Source: Bifidobacterium pseudolongum subsp. globosum
Lineage (GTDB): Bacteria > Actinomycetota > Actinomycetes > Actinomycetales > Bifidobacteriaceae
Direction of reading: 5' to 3'
Assembly: GCF_004155535.1 (NCBI RefSeq)
Contig: NZ_RYUH01000001.1
Coordinates: 1-32,263, forward strand
Length of the DNA stretch: 32,263 nt
Shown piece after piece: positions 5,744 through 13,724 of the stretch. Position numbers and translations under genes: made by a program. The notes beneath the pieces were generated by a model, which did no database searches, was not told the origin of the DNA, and saw only the letters and a program-made list of their open reading frames with translations. Positions within the stretch are counted from its first letter, which is position 1. Each line of letters begins with the position of its first letter.

Positions 5744-8245
5744 ATGGCGCAGACAATCGACATCACGGGCGCGCGGGTGCACAACCTCAAGCGCGTGGAC
5801 GTGCAGGTGCCGATCGGCAAGATAGTGGCTGTGGCGGGCGTCTCCGGCTCGGGCAAATCGTCGCTCGCGCTCGGTGTGCTCTACGCGGAAGGCTCGCGCC
5901 GCTACCTGGAGGGGCTCTCCACGTACACGCGCCGCCGCATCTCGCAAAGCGGCGAAGCAAAACTCGACGCGATCGAGCATGTGCCGCCGGCGCTCGCGCT
6001 GCACCAGCGGCCGAGCATGCCCGGCATCCGCAGCACCTTCGGCACGATGAGCGAACTGCTCAACAGCTTGCGCCTCATGACCTCCCGTTTGGGCAACTAC
6101 ACCTGCCCGAACGGGCACATGCTCGACCCGACGCCGAACGTCGCGCTCGAACGGCCGATCATCTGCCCGGCGTGCGGCGCCGAGGTGCAGGCGCTCGGCG
6201 CGGAGGACCTCGCGTTCAACTCGGGCGGCGCGTGCCCCACCTGCTCCGGCACGGGCATTGTGCGCACGGTGGATGACTCCACGCTGATCGCCGACCCGAA
6301 CCTGACGATCGAACAAGGCGCAGTCGCGCCGTGGCGTTCGCTCATGTGGTCGGTCATGGTGGACGTGTGCCGCGAGATGGGCGTGCGCACCGACGTGCCG
6401 TACAAAGACCTCACCGACAGCGAAAAAGAGATCGTCCTGCACGGGCCCGCGGAAAAACGGCACATCATGTACCACCTGAAGAAGCAGAACCGCGCGGGCG
6501 AGATGGACTTCACGTATTTCAGCGCCGCGCGCACCGTGCTCAACGCGCTCGACAAAGCGAAAGACGCGAAGGGCCTCAAGCGCGTCGAGCCGTTCATCAA
6601 AGAGTCGCCATGCCCGGACTGCCACGGCACGCGTCTGAACGAACGCGCGCGCACGCTGCCCGTGCACGGCAAGACACTGCCCGAACAGTGCGCGATGCAG
6701 CTCGACGAACTCGCGCAGTGGGTGCAGACCGTGCCGAGCGCGATGCCTGCGGACATGCGCGAGATGGCGCAGGCGATCGTCGGCGAATTCACGCGCACCG
6801 CACGCCGGCTGCTCGAGCTCGGGCTCGGCTACCTCACGCTCGACCGCGCGGGCAGCACGCTGTCGACCGGCGAGCGGCAGCGCATCCAGCTCGCGCGCGC
6901 CGTGCGCAGCGAGCTGACGGGCGCGATGTATGTGCTCGACGAGCCGTCCATCGGCCTGCACCCGGCGAATGTCGACGGTCTGCTCGGCGTGATGCGCGAC
7001 CTGAAGGCGCAGGGCAACTCGGTGATCGTCGTCGATCATGACACGCGCGTGCTGCGCGCGACCGACTGGATCATTGAAATGGGCCCGGGCGCCGGCGCAC
7101 ACGGCGGCACGGTGATCGCGCAGGGCGCAGTGGAGGATGTGGAGCGCAGCCCGCATTCGCTCATCGCGCCGTTCCTCGCGAGCGAACACTCGCAGATCGT
7201 GCGCCCGCAGACGCCGGCGGATGCGGTGTTCAGCGAAGGCGCGATCGACATCAAGACCGCGCCGCTGCACACCGTGCACGCGTTGGACGCGCGCGTGCCG
7301 AAACATCGTCTGACCGTGGTCACTGGCGTCTCCGGCTCCGGCAAGACGACGCTCGTGCTGGAAAGCCTCGTGCCCGCGCTCACCGCGAAGATTGCGGACG
7401 AGCGGATGCCGGAGCATGTGCGCGCATTGGATGCGCCGGGCATCGAGCGAGTCACGATGATAGACGCGACGCCGATCGGCGCGAACGTGCGCTCCACCGT
7501 CGCCACGTACAGCGGCGTGCTCGACGACCTGCGGCGGCTCTACGCGCGCACGGAGGCGGCGAAGGCGCGCGGACTGAAGGCCGGCGCGTTCTCGTACAAC
7601 ACCGGCTCGCTGCGCTGCCCCACGTGCGACGGCACCGGGCAGATCACACTCGACGTGCAGTTTCTGCCCGACGTGGACATCGACTGCCCCGACTGCCACG
7701 GCACGCGGTACAGCGACGGGGCCGGCGAAATCACGTGGGCGCCCAAGGGTGGGCATGCGCCTGTTTCACTGCCGGATTTGCTCGCGATGACGGTTGACGA
7801 GGCGCGCGAGATCTTTGCCGGAACCAGCCAGCGCCGCCTGCGCGCAAAGCTCGATACATTACATGAGCTCGGCATCGGGTACATGACGCTCGGTGAGAGC
7901 ACGCCGGCGCTTTCGGGCGGCGAAGCGCAGCGGCTCAAGCTCGCGAGCGAGATGGGCCGCGCGCAGGAAGGCACGCTGTTCGTGTTCGATGAGCCGACAA
8001 TCGGCCTGCATCCGCTTGACGTGCGCACGTTGATCGGCGTGTTCCAGAAGCTCATCGACCAGGGTGCGAGCGTGCTTGTGATCGAGCACGACCTGGATAT
8101 GATCGCGAACGCGGACTGGATTATCGATCTGGGGCCGGGCGGCGGCCAGAACGGTGGCGAAATCGTGGCAACCGGCACGCCGGCGCAGGTTGCGGAGAAC
8201 CCGCTCAGCCTCACCGGCCGCTACCTCAAGCCCTGCGTGGAGTAG
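5744..8245 (+). CDS. UvrA-like ABC ATPase (excinuclease subunit A paralogue, DrrC type)
   Basis: An 833-residue double-ABC ATPase of the UvrA superfamily, clearly shorter than the usual housekeeping UvrA (about 940-1000 residues). Such short paralogues (UvrA2/UvrA3, DrrC) lack the UvrB-binding insertion and are linked to tolerance of DNA-intercalating drugs. Visible: Walker A GVSGSGKSS (32-40), zinc-binding CPAC...CPTC and CPDCHGTR, signature LSTGERQRI (near 372), Walker B VLDEP (near 396), second Walker A GVSGSGKTT (near 528), CPTC...CPDC zinc motif (near 624-650), LSGGEAQRL (near 722) and FVFDEP (near 746). The open frame begins at 5672, but the ATG at 5744 has AAAGGA upstream and gives the canonical N-terminus. 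Extremely GC-rich, hence long spurious antisense frames. Confidence 0.92.
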   Translation: MAQTIDITGARVHNLKRVDVQVPIGKIVAVAGVSGSGKSSLALGVLYAEGSRRYLEGLSTYTRRRISQSGEAKLDAIEHVPPALALHQRPSMPGIRSTFGTMSELLNSLRLMTSRLGNYTCPNGHMLDPTPNVALERPIICPACGAEVQALGAEDLAFNSGGACPTCSGTGIVRTVDDSTLIADPNLTIEQGAVAPWRSLMWSVMVDVCREMGVRTDVPYKDLTDSEKEIVLHGPAEKRHIMYHLKKQNRAGEMDFTYFSAARTVLNALDKAKDAKGLKRVEPFIKESPCPDCHGTRLNERARTLPVHGKTLPEQCAMQLDELAQWVQTVPSAMPADMREMAQAIVGEFTRTARRLLELGLGYLTLDRAGSTLSTGERQRIQLARAVRSELTGAMYVLDEPSIGLHPANVDGLLGVMRDLKAQGNSVIVVDHDTRVLRATDWIIEMGPGAGAHGGTVIAQGAVEDVERSPHSLIAPFLASEHSQIVRPQTPADAVFSEGAIDIKTAPLHTVHALDARVPKHRLTVVTGVSGSGKTTLVLESLVPALTAKIADERMPEHVRALDAPGIERVTMIDATPIGANVRSTVATYSGVLDDLRRLYARTEAAKARGLKAGAFSYNTGSLRCPTCDGTGQITLDVQFLPDVDIDCPDCHGTRYSDGAGEITWAPKGGHAPVSLPDLLAMTVDEAREIFAGTSQRRLRAKLDTLHELGIGYMTLGESTPALSGGEAQRLKLASEMGRAQEGTLFVFDEPTIGLHPLDVRTLIGVFQKLIDQGASVLVIEHDLDMIANADWIIDLGPGGGQNGGEIVATGTPAQVAENPLSLTGRYLKPCVE

Positions 8246-8297
8246 TTGCGGGCCTTACAATGGGACTATTGTGGGCACAACAGACAAGGAGCGTCTC

Positions 8298-8549
8298 ATG
8301 AAGTTCAACGAAATCCTCGAGGAATGGACCACAAGCAGGACGTTTGCGTATCTGGGGGCCGCGGCGGCTTGCGCGGCCGCCGCATCCGCGTACAAGCGTG
8401 CGCAGGCGAAGGGGCGCTCGCGGCTCTATGTGCTGCTTGCTATGGCGTGGGCCGCGCTGACGGTATACGACGTATGGGATTCCCATCAGGATGACTCCGA
8501 AGAGGACGGCGACAACGTGGACGATTGGGGTACACCCAGCGCCGTTTGA
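8298..8549 (+). CDS. Small hypothetical membrane protein
   Basis: An 83-residue protein starting at an ATG with AAGGAG eight bases upstream (8286-8291). It has an Ala-rich hydrophobic segment (FAYLGAAAACAAAASAY), a second hydrophobic segment (LYVLLAMAWAALTVYDVW) and a very acidic C-terminal tail (DSHQDDSEEDGDNVDDW). No family recognised. It follows the UvrA-like gene by 52 bases; a TACAAT at 8256-8261 could be its own -10 element. Confidence 0.7.
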   Translation: MKFNEILEEWTTSRTFAYLGAAAACAAAASAYKRAQAKGRSRLYVLLAMAWAALTVYDVWDSHQDDSEEDGDNVDDWGTPSAV

Positions 8550-8584
8550 TATTGGTGTGGGGGTTTGCACAAGCCCGAATGTGT

Positions 8585-8785
8585 TCAGAGCGGTGCATCA
8601 GGGGTGAAGATATCCTCGATGCGCAAGTCGAAGGCGCCTGCGATCTGGAATGCGAGGGGCAAAGATGGGTCGAATCGTCCCTTTTCGATGGAGATGATGG
8701 TTTGACGGCTGACACCAAGCATCGCGGCAAGTCTTTCTTGTGACAAGTGCCTTTCGCGCCGTAGTTGCGGCAAGCGGTTCCGCAT
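8585..8785 (-). CDS. Small XRE-family HTH transcriptional regulator
   Basis: A 66-residue protein that is essentially one Cro/C1-type helix-turn-helix: LSQERLAAMLGVSRQTIISIEKGRFDP is the classical motif, followed by LAFQIAGAFDLRIEDIF. This size class (YgzD/YozG-like) is usually paired with a membrane protein gene, as here: it starts three bases after the stop of the four-helix protein at 8789-9253 and is surely co-transcribed with it. Likely autoregulatory; the candidate operator is the direct repeat at 9306-9335. Confidence 0.9.
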   Translation of the reverse strand: MRNRLPQLRRERHLSQERLAAMLGVSRQTIISIEKGRFDPSLPLAFQIAGAFDLRIEDIFTPDAPL

Positions 8786-8788
8786 GGT

Positions 8789-9253
8789 TCACGGTTCCCT
8801 GCGGATGAGGTAGCTGCCCACGAATACCAAGGCGGCGAAGACGAAGACGGCGATCAGCGTCCATGACACCATTGGAGGCAGCCAGAAGCTGGTGAGGGCG
8901 GCGCCCAGTCCTGTGCCAGCAAGCAGAAGGTGGAAGCTGTCTTTGGCCGCTTGGTCATACCACGTGGATTCCACACTGTGTTCAGGGTTGGGGATGGTTC
9001 CTGGAACGGTTGATCTGTCAACCACCACCGCCCAGACTAAAGCGATGGACGCTGGTGCGACGCATGCTCCGATGAGCAGGGCCCTGAGCCATGCGTTCAT
9101 GGTGTTGTGTGGAAAAATCGGCGCCGATTGCAGGACAATGCCAATGGCGGTCGCGACCACGAGGCCAGCGGGGATGGCCATCCGCAGCGCCGGAGGTCCG
9201 CTGGGCTTGATGCGTCCAAACCTGCGTGGCTTCTTTGTTGACTTCTCACACAT
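8789..9253 (-). CDS. Four-helix membrane protein, operon partner of the HTH regulator
   Basis: A 154-residue protein with a basic N-terminal tail (KKPRRFGRIK) and four predicted membrane helices (about 25-43, 53-77, 106-124, 128-149). An ideal AGGAGG lies six bases before the ATG at 9253. It is the first gene of a two-gene operon with the HTH regulator. The arrangement resembles the bacterial pairs of a small HTH protein and a DUF2178/DUF3796-type membrane protein, but I cannot assign the family with certainty. Its function is unknown; the membrane partner may sequester or be controlled by the regulator. Confidence 0.8.
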   Translation of the reverse strand: MCEKSTKKPRRFGRIKPSGPPALRMAIPAGLVVATAIGIVLQSAPIFPHNTMNAWLRALLIGACVAPASIALVWAVVVDRSTVPGTIPNPEHSVESTWYDQAAKDSFHLLLAGTGLGAALTSFWLPPMVSWTLIAVFVFAALVFVGSYLIRREP

Positions 9254-9305
9254 GCCGGGCCTCCTAGTGCGGAATGATAAGCGGATGATGCTCTGATTCT
9301 ATGTA

Positions 9306-9335
9306 AAGTTTACTTAACTGTCAAGTTAGCTTAAC
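9306..9335 (-). promoter_or_regulatory. Candidate operator: AT-rich 13-bp direct repeat
   Basis: AAGTTTACTTAAC (9306-9318) and AAGTTAGCTTAAC (9323-9335) are near-identical 13-mers 17 bp apart, each partly self-complementary, in an AT-rich block that stands out from the GC-rich surroundings. The block lies about 50 bases upstream of the membrane protein/HTH operon and is the obvious candidate binding site for that HTH protein, overlapping the likely promoter. Confidence 0.5.
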
Positions 9336-9378
9336 ATTTTTGGATGTCGAATCAGGTTCTATGGGCTGTTTGCCATGC

Positions 9379-9486
9379 ATCTGTCCTGGGGAGGAGCATT
9401 TTCCTTGTGGGCTTCGAGTATGCTCCTTGAAACTACGCCGTCCATAGGGCCAGCCCACAAGGAAAATGCTCCTCCTCAGCGCAGAT
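9379..9486. repeat. Long-palindrome repeat, copy A
   Basis: Arms at 9379-9413 and 9452-9486 include a perfect 23-bp inverted repeat (9391-9413 with 9452-9474), with core GGAGCATTTTCC. The same core and arms of the form CTGGGGAGGAGCATTTTC recur at 12386-12504, 14553-14662 and 30781-30880, and a diverged relative lies at 18207-18324. These are non-coding, MITE-like or REP-like units. Short frames reading MHLSWGGAFS arise only because the hairpin arm is translated. Confidence 0.85.
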
Positions 9487-9536
9487 ACCGGAGTGTGGGG
9501 GCCAATTGGTGTTTTGAGGCGTGGTGCAAGCGCCTT

Positions 9537-9710
9537 CTAGGCCGCCTGCGGCCAATGTTGCGCGAGATACTGCCGGATTGGCAGCGCTACACGTCGGTTA
9601 CTGTGCAAAAACGTGGCGTAGAAATCGATGCGGTTGGCGGGGGCGTCAATGGTTACAGGCGTGCGGGTGTGTGTCATGAACCGCTCGTCGGTCAGGCGCA
9701 GGTTCTATGT
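9537..9710 (-). pseudogene. Possible coding remnant on the minus strand
   Basis: Between two repeats, one minus-strand frame reads NLRLTDERFMTHTRTPVTI then APANRIDFYATFLHSN and RRVALPIRQYLAQHWPQAA before a stop at 9539-9537. The composition looks protein-like and is open for more than 50 codons, but there is no good start or ribosome binding site and I do not recognise the family. It may be the 3' end of a lost gene. The rest of 9490-9760 shows nothing I can name. Confidence 0.25.
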
Positions 9711-9765
9711 CAGCCATATCGCTGGTAGAACGGGGCGCAATGCCTTAAGTCCGAAGCTCCACCTG

Positions 9766-9965
9766 CAGACGAATGTCATGTTTTGCGGCTTGCTGCATAA
9801 CAATCGTCGCGAATGCGTAGACGAACGTCATGCTCAGCGGCCCGAAATATGACGTTCGTCTGCCTACCCAGACGAACGTCGCATAAGATGGCTTGCAGCA
9901 TGACAATCTTCTGCGCGGGCCAGACGCCTGTCGTGTTTGGAGTTCCTCTGCATGACGTTCGTCTG
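9766..9965. repeat. Second dispersed element, built on ATGACGTTCGTCTG, copy 1
   Basis: The 14-mer ATGACGTTCGTCTG or its reverse complement occurs at 9766-9779 (one mismatch), 9818-9831 (one mismatch), 9849-9862, 9869-9882 (two mismatches) and 9952-9965, in alternating orientation. Between the last two lies a block (about 9886-9940, including GCATGACAATCTTCTGCGCG) that is almost identical to 12676-12730. It is a multi-hairpin intergenic element of unknown function lying just upstream of the 279-residue membrane protein gene. Confidence 0.75.
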
Positions 9966-10033
9966 GGGCAGGGGGCGCGCGGGTTGCGTCATGCGGGCAG
10001 TGCACGCGGGCGTCACAGAAACGGACAAGCAGT

Positions 10034-10873
10034 ATGAGTTTCGCGGAAAAACACCCCTATCTGTTCTGGCAGCTCATTGGCTGGGGCATCCTGCTCGTCG
10101 ACCTTGTATTCACGGTGATTGCCATATTCAACGACTTCGGCGAGTGGAGCTACCCGATTATCGTCTTCACGTTCATCGGCGCGCTGTTCGCGATTATCGG
10201 CTCGCCGTTCTTCCTGTACGCCACGCGCGCCACGCGGATCCCGCAGGCGCGCTCGACGGCGGAGGACCGCGCGATCCGCAACAAGGTCACGGCGGTCGCC
10301 ATGGCGCGCAAGACGCCGCGCGCGGCGATGCTTGGCGCGCTTGCGGTGGCGGCGGTCGTGGTGCTGGCCGGTGTGACATATGTGCTGGGTATGCGCGGGC
10401 ACGTGCTGCTCGGGTTTGTGATGATGGTCGCGATGGTGGTTGTGCCGTTCGTGATTCTCGCGAAATATCAGGATGTGCAGCGGCGGCGGTTCATGAAGGT
10501 CGCGCACGCCGCGCAATTCGTGGACGTGGAGTCGAATCCGTGGGCGATATATCGGCCCGATGTACGCCAGCTGCGCGCGCCCCTCGTGCCCGTACCCACG
10601 GAGTTCGGCAACGTAACGCTGGATTTCCTGTACAACTGGCTGCGCGTCTACATGATGACGGACCGGCTCGCGCTCGTCCAATATTCCGCGAATGATTTGC
10701 GCAACGCCGGTTTTGTGGCGGTCGACGGCGAAGGTGCGCCTTTGGATGCGCCGGACGACCTGTTTTTGGCAATCCCCGAACACCAGCTCGATCTGAGCGA
10801 TGGCAAGCGTGAGCAGTTCGAGAAGGAGTGCCGTGCGGTCGGCGCGTTTTGGCTGCCGCGTGCGGGGGAGTAG
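10034..10873 (+). CDS. Hypothetical four-helix membrane protein
   Basis: A 279-residue protein with four predicted membrane helices in two pairs (about residues 11-33, 39-62, 97-118 and 123-144) and a soluble C-terminal half of about 130 residues (FGNVTLDFLYNWLRVYMMTD, then QYSANDLRNAGFVAV). Not recognised as a named family. The start has no strong ribosome binding site. A fragment of DNA encoding the YSANDLR part is repeated at about 12799-12838, again beside the ATGACGTTCGTCTG element, suggesting that a second copy of this gene once lay there. It converges on the APH-like gene; a GCGCGA/TCGCGC hairpin (10881-10902) lies between them. Confidence 0.75.
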   Translation: MSFAEKHPYLFWQLIGWGILLVDLVFTVIAIFNDFGEWSYPIIVFTFIGALFAIIGSPFFLYATRATRIPQARSTAEDRAIRNKVTAVAMARKTPRAAMLGALAVAAVVVLAGVTYVLGMRGHVLLGFVMMVAMVVVPFVILAKYQDVQRRRFMKVAHAAQFVDVESNPWAIYRPDVRQLRAPLVPVPTEFGNVTLDFLYNWLRVYMMTDRLALVQYSANDLRNAGFVAVDGEGAPLDAPDDLFLAIPEHQLDLSDGKREQFEKECRAVGAFWLPRAGE

Positions 10874-10901
10874 GCGGCGTGCGCGAGGTGGGGGTTTCGC
10901 G

Positions 10902-11711
10902 CTACATGAAGCATTCCATCGCGGCGATTGCGGCCAGTTTGCCCTCATCGATGACGTCGCGGCCGTAGGCGTCAAGGAAGCGGTTGCAGTAGGCATCGGT
11001 ATGCAGATTGAACCAGAAAGTCCATGCGCCCCAGAACACGTCGATGTGCCGGTCCGAGAGGCCCGCGTGGTCGAGGTCGATGAATCCGGAGAAGCGCCAG
11101 TCGTCCAGGATGACGTTCGGCAGGCAGTAGTCGCCGTGGAGAAGCGCGTCCGTGCGCAGTTCGCCGGCGGCCTCGGCGGCGATGCGGTGTGCGTCGGCTG
11201 CGGCGATTCGCGGGCAGAATTGCGGGTCGAATCGGCCGGCGCGCCAGCCGCGCTCGACGTTCTCGAGATACCGTGTGCGCACGTCGGACATGTTGAGCGC
11301 GGCGAGGCGGTCGGGCTGTGAGCGGAACAGTTCGTGCAGCGTGCGCAGGCGGACGGCGAGGAGGTCGCACAGCCGCTCCGGCTCGGCGAGGTAACGCTCG
11401 GCGGTGCAGTCGTCGCCGGCGACCGCACGCGTGACGAGCCAGTCGGCGTGCGTGCCGCCGCCGGGCAGATATTCGACGACCTCGGGGCCAAGGCCGAGCT
11501 CATGGAACGCGGTGCTCATGCGAGCTTCGTGGGCGAGTGTGCCGGCGGCCGCGGTCTTCGCGAACAGGGCGCTGCTGTCCGGGCCCTCAGCGCCGAGTGC
11601 GTAGACGCGCGCCTCGGGCGAACTGCTCGTGTCGTGGATCGAGCGGCCGTGCGCGAGGCGGCGTACGATCGGCGGGGCGTCGGGGATGGCGGGAATCGGT
11701 GTGTGGTGCAT
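10902..11711 (-). CDS. APH(3')-like phosphotransferase
   Basis: A 269-residue protein of the aminoglycoside phosphotransferase/choline kinase superfamily, closest in layout to APH(3') enzymes, which phosphorylate a hydroxyl of kanamycin-type aminoglycosides with ATP. The catalytic loop HGDYCLPN (His192, Asp194, Asn199) and the metal-binding FIDLDHAG (Asp212) are intact and spaced as in APH(3'). The N-terminal lobe has SALFAKTAAAG, with the nucleotide-binding lysine (LFAK), and the VEYLPGG hinge region. Length matches APH(3') (about 265). It may be a true resistance gene or a housekeeping-type kinase of unknown substrate; only activity testing would tell. Transcribed alone. Confidence 0.85.
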   Translation of the reverse strand: MHHTPIPAIPDAPPIVRRLAHGRSIHDTSSSPEARVYALGAEGPDSSALFAKTAAAGTLAHEARMSTAFHELGLGPEVVEYLPGGGTHADWLVTRAVAGDDCTAERYLAEPERLCDLLAVRLRTLHELFRSQPDRLAALNMSDVRTRYLENVERGWRAGRFDPQFCPRIAAADAHRIAAEAAGELRTDALLHGDYCLPNVILDDWRFSGFIDLDHAGLSDRHIDVFWGAWTFWFNLHTDAYCNRFLDAYGRDVIDEGKLAAIAAMECFM

Positions 11712-11762
11712 GGATGGACTCTTCTTTGTGTGATAATCCGCTAGGGGGTGCTATGGAAGCGT

Positions 11763-12113
11763 CTACTTGTTATGGGTTCGCCCGACTGGGGCGGTGTGCT
11801 TCTCATCCTCGTCCTCGCTGGACTTCAGGGGCGGGGTGGCCCATAGTGCCATAAGGAAGAACAACGCCGAGGTGACCGCTACGCCGAGCACGCCGCGCCA
11901 GCTTAGCAGTTCCGCCTTCCCGAAGGCGAACCACATCCATAACGCGTTGGCGGTTGCGGAGAACAACGTCCCTGCGATGAGACGCCTCCATTGACGATGT
12001 GACAGCCCCATGATGACCCACCTGCCTTTACGGTACTCGTGCCAGTGGCCGGGTGGCTTCCAGGTGGGGTTGCCAAAGTGAACCGGCCAACAGTCATGTG
12101 CCACGATTTTCAT
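11763..12113 (-). CDS. Small hypothetical membrane protein
   Basis: A 116-residue frame with two predicted membrane helices (about residues 44-62 and 72-92) and a charged, probably cytoplasmic tail (SSEDEDEKHTAPVGR). The first part (HWHEYRKGRW) is Trp/His-rich. The ATG at 12113 has only a weak AAGAAG site; an inner ATG at about 12011 with AGGTGG upstream would give a shorter protein starting MGLSHRQWRR. A remnant of the same C-terminal region (TPPMKS, then charged residues) lies at about 14400-14455, which supports a real gene that was once duplicated. Function unknown. Confidence 0.5.
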   Translation of the reverse strand: MKIVAHDCWPVHFGNPTWKPPGHWHEYRKGRWVIMGLSHRQWRRLIAGTLFSATANALWMWFAFGKAELLSWRGVLGVAVTSALFFLMALWATPPLKSSEDEDEKHTAPVGRTHNK

Positions 12114-12224
12114 CGCGCTTCTTTGTCTACTTCCAAGCTACGCCTTCATGGCCGGTGAACAAGCCGTTTTACTCCTTGAACAGAGCAGATGCTGGCGGTT
12201 TCCAGATGGAAAACGGCAGAACGT

Positions 12225-12504
12225 CGCAAAACTCAGTCTGCTTGTTCGCTCGTTTCGGTGGGGGATATGACCGTGTTCTCGAGGTGCGGCTTTACTTGAC
12301 TTGATCCCGATTGGATGGCGCATTGGCGCGGATATTCGTGCATGAACTGCATCGTGAACTCAGCATTCCATGATCGGACAGCATGCATCTGCACTGGGGG
12401 GGAGCATTTTCTGGCGGGGTGGCGAGTATCGGCGTTGCAAACAGTGTGGTAGCGCCCGGTGATACTTGGGGTCGAGGGAGAAAAAGCACCTCCCCAGCGC
12501 AGAT
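12225..12504. repeat. Composite dispersed repeat: leader block plus long palindrome, copy B
   Basis: A leader block (12225-12290, containing CTCAGTCTGCTTGTTCGCTC) matches 14463-14530 (CTCGGTCTGCTTGTTCGTTC). It is followed by the palindrome with arms at 12386-12412 and 12478-12504. The loop (GGCGAGTATCGGCG, GTGATACTTGGGGTCGAG) is nearly identical to copy C. Leader and palindrome occur together in the same order in both copies, so they may move or spread as one unit of roughly 210-280 bases. Confidence 0.7.
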
Positions 12505-12637
12505 ACAGGCAGAAGGTGGTGCTGATGTCCCAATAGCGGCTGCGGCGTGAGCGGTTTGAATCCTATGCCTGCATACGCTGCTGTTGCCATGTATGAGTAT
12601 TTCACACAGATGGAAGTCATGTTTGGTGGTCGGAAGT

Positions 12638-12755
12638 ATGACGTTCGTCTGGAGTGGGAAGACGAACGTCATCCATGATGGCCTGCAGCATGACAATCTT
12701 CTGCGCGAGCCAGACGTCTGTCATATCTGGCGGTCCGACGCATGACGTTCGTCTG
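12638..12755. repeat. ATGACGTTCGTCTG element, copy 2
   Basis: ATGACGTTCGTCTG at 12638-12651 and 12742-12755 and its complement AAGACGAACGTCAT at 12659-12672, with the shared GCATGACAATCTTCTGCGCG block between. As in copy 1, a long-palindrome repeat lies a few hundred bases upstream and a (here only residual) piece of the 279-residue membrane protein gene follows. Confidence 0.7.
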
Positions 12756-12798
12756 CAGGAGAGCGGCATGTGGTTGCGGCATGCGCGGTTGTGCGGCA

Positions 12799-12838
12799 TC
12801 CGGTATTCTGCGAACGATTTGCGCAGCCGACGGTATTT
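12799..12838 (+). pseudogene. Short remnant of a paralogue of the 279-aa membrane protein gene
   Basis: GGTATTCTGCGAACGATTTG and following bases encode RYSANDLR and match the DNA at about 10678-10710 (QYSANDLRNAG) with few differences. Nothing else of the gene is recognisable here. The match is short, so homology is likely but not proven. Confidence 0.35.
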
Positions 12839-12841
12839 GGC

Positions 12842-13630
12842 TCACTCTTGTTGCCGTTCAACGCGGATCCGGATGCGCGTGACGTAGTCGTCGGCCGAGC
12901 GGAGCGCGAATTCATTGAGGCCGAGCTCATATGCGCATCCGGCGAGCCGAAGGCGGTGGTGCGTGCAGTATTCGAGTATCTGTGCGTAGCAGTCCGGCAA
13001 CGTGCTCCAGTTCCCACGGTGCAGCATCTGGACGTAGTCGCCGGCCGGCAGCGGTTTGCCGTCTTCGTCGTCGACGGCAACGCTGTAGACACCGCTGTAC
13101 CGATTGCGGTCGCCGTCATATATGCGCTGCACGTCGATATAAGCGCCGATGCCCATCTGCAGCTGTTCGCGTGACCATCGCGCCCGTGCTGTCACGTAGA
13201 TTTGGTCAAGGTCGAATTGGTTGGCATCGAGCGGAATGCGCACGACCCGCGTCTCCGGCAGCGTCACCACTTGTATCTCGGAGTGTGTGAGGCGCCTGCA
13301 GGCGTCGAGTCGCCGGCGCAGTGTCCGCAGCACTGTCCGCGTCCGTTGCAGGCTGCGGATGCGCGCGTCGATGGTATCTAGATTGCGCGCGAAGAGCCCC
13401 TCCAGTTTGCTGGAGCTGGGGTCCGAACGGCAGCTGATGATCTCTTGGTTGCTCAATCCTAGGTTCTTGAGCATCGTGATGTATTCGAATTCGATGTTCT
13501 GCCGTGGTGCATAGTAGCGGTATCCGCTCGCCGTCCTGTATGCGGGGGAGAACAGGCCGATGTCGTCGTAATAGTGCAATGTGCGCTTGTTGATACCGTG
13601 GAGCGCCGAGAATTGCGCCACGCTGAGCAT
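12842..13630 (-). CDS. MerR-family regulator with GyrI-like effector-binding domain
   Basis: A 262-residue transcription regulator of the BmrR/TipA type. The N-terminal winged helix-turn-helix reads MLSVAQFSALHGINKRTLHY and continues YDDIGLFSPAYRTASGYRYY. It is followed by a coiled-coil dimerisation helix (about residues 75-115, rich in Arg/Leu) and a C-terminal domain with LPETRVVRIPL, MGIGAYIDV and GDYVQMLHRGNW, the pattern of GyrI-like multidrug-binding domains. An upstream ATG at 13699 would add 23 residues absent from MerR proteins, so I start at 13630. It is divergent from the acetyltransferase at 13725, and the operator between them (13662-13682) fits MerR activation of that gene on ligand binding. 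Confidence 0.9.
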   Translation of the reverse strand: MLSVAQFSALHGINKRTLHYYDDIGLFSPAYRTASGYRYYAPRQNIEFEYITMLKNLGLSNQEIISCRSDPSSSKLEGLFARNLDTIDARIRSLQRTRTVLRTLRRRLDACRRLTHSEIQVVTLPETRVVRIPLDANQFDLDQIYVTARARWSREQLQMGIGAYIDVQRIYDGDRNRYSGVYSVAVDDEDGKPLPAGDYVQMLHRGNWSTLPDCYAQILEYCTHHRLRLAGCAYELGLNEFALRSADDYVTRIRIRVERQQE

Positions 13631-13658
13631 ATCTTCCACGATTCCTTCACTTTCTCGT

Positions 13659-13689
13659 TTGACTTTACAGTAACTGTAGAGTTTAGCAT
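13659..13689 (+). promoter_or_regulatory. MerR-type promoter with 19-bp spacer and central dyad
   Basis: TTGACT (-35, 13659-13664) and TAGCAT (-10, 13684-13689) are 19 bp apart instead of the usual 17, the hallmark of promoters activated by MerR proteins through DNA untwisting. The dyad ACTTTACAG-TAA-CTGTAGAGT (13662-13682; one mismatch) occupies the spacer. It would drive the acetyltransferase whose ATG is at 13725 (ribosome binding site AAGGAGA) and would lie 32 bases upstream of the MerR start, allowing autoregulation. Confidence 0.75.
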
Positions 13690-13724
13690 GGGAAATCAAT
13701 GAAAAGACCAGTCAAGGAGACACG

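Noticed and set aside
5723..7756. A 677-codon open frame on the minus strand opposite the UvrA-like gene
   Set aside because: The plus strand has all UvrA motifs. The antisense frame is His/Arg/Ala-rich with no domain and results from very high GC at codon third positions.
10013..11503. A 496-codon minus-strand frame covering the membrane protein and part of the APH-like gene
   Set aside because: It overlaps two well-supported genes in other frames and has Ser/Thr/Arg-rich low-complexity composition.
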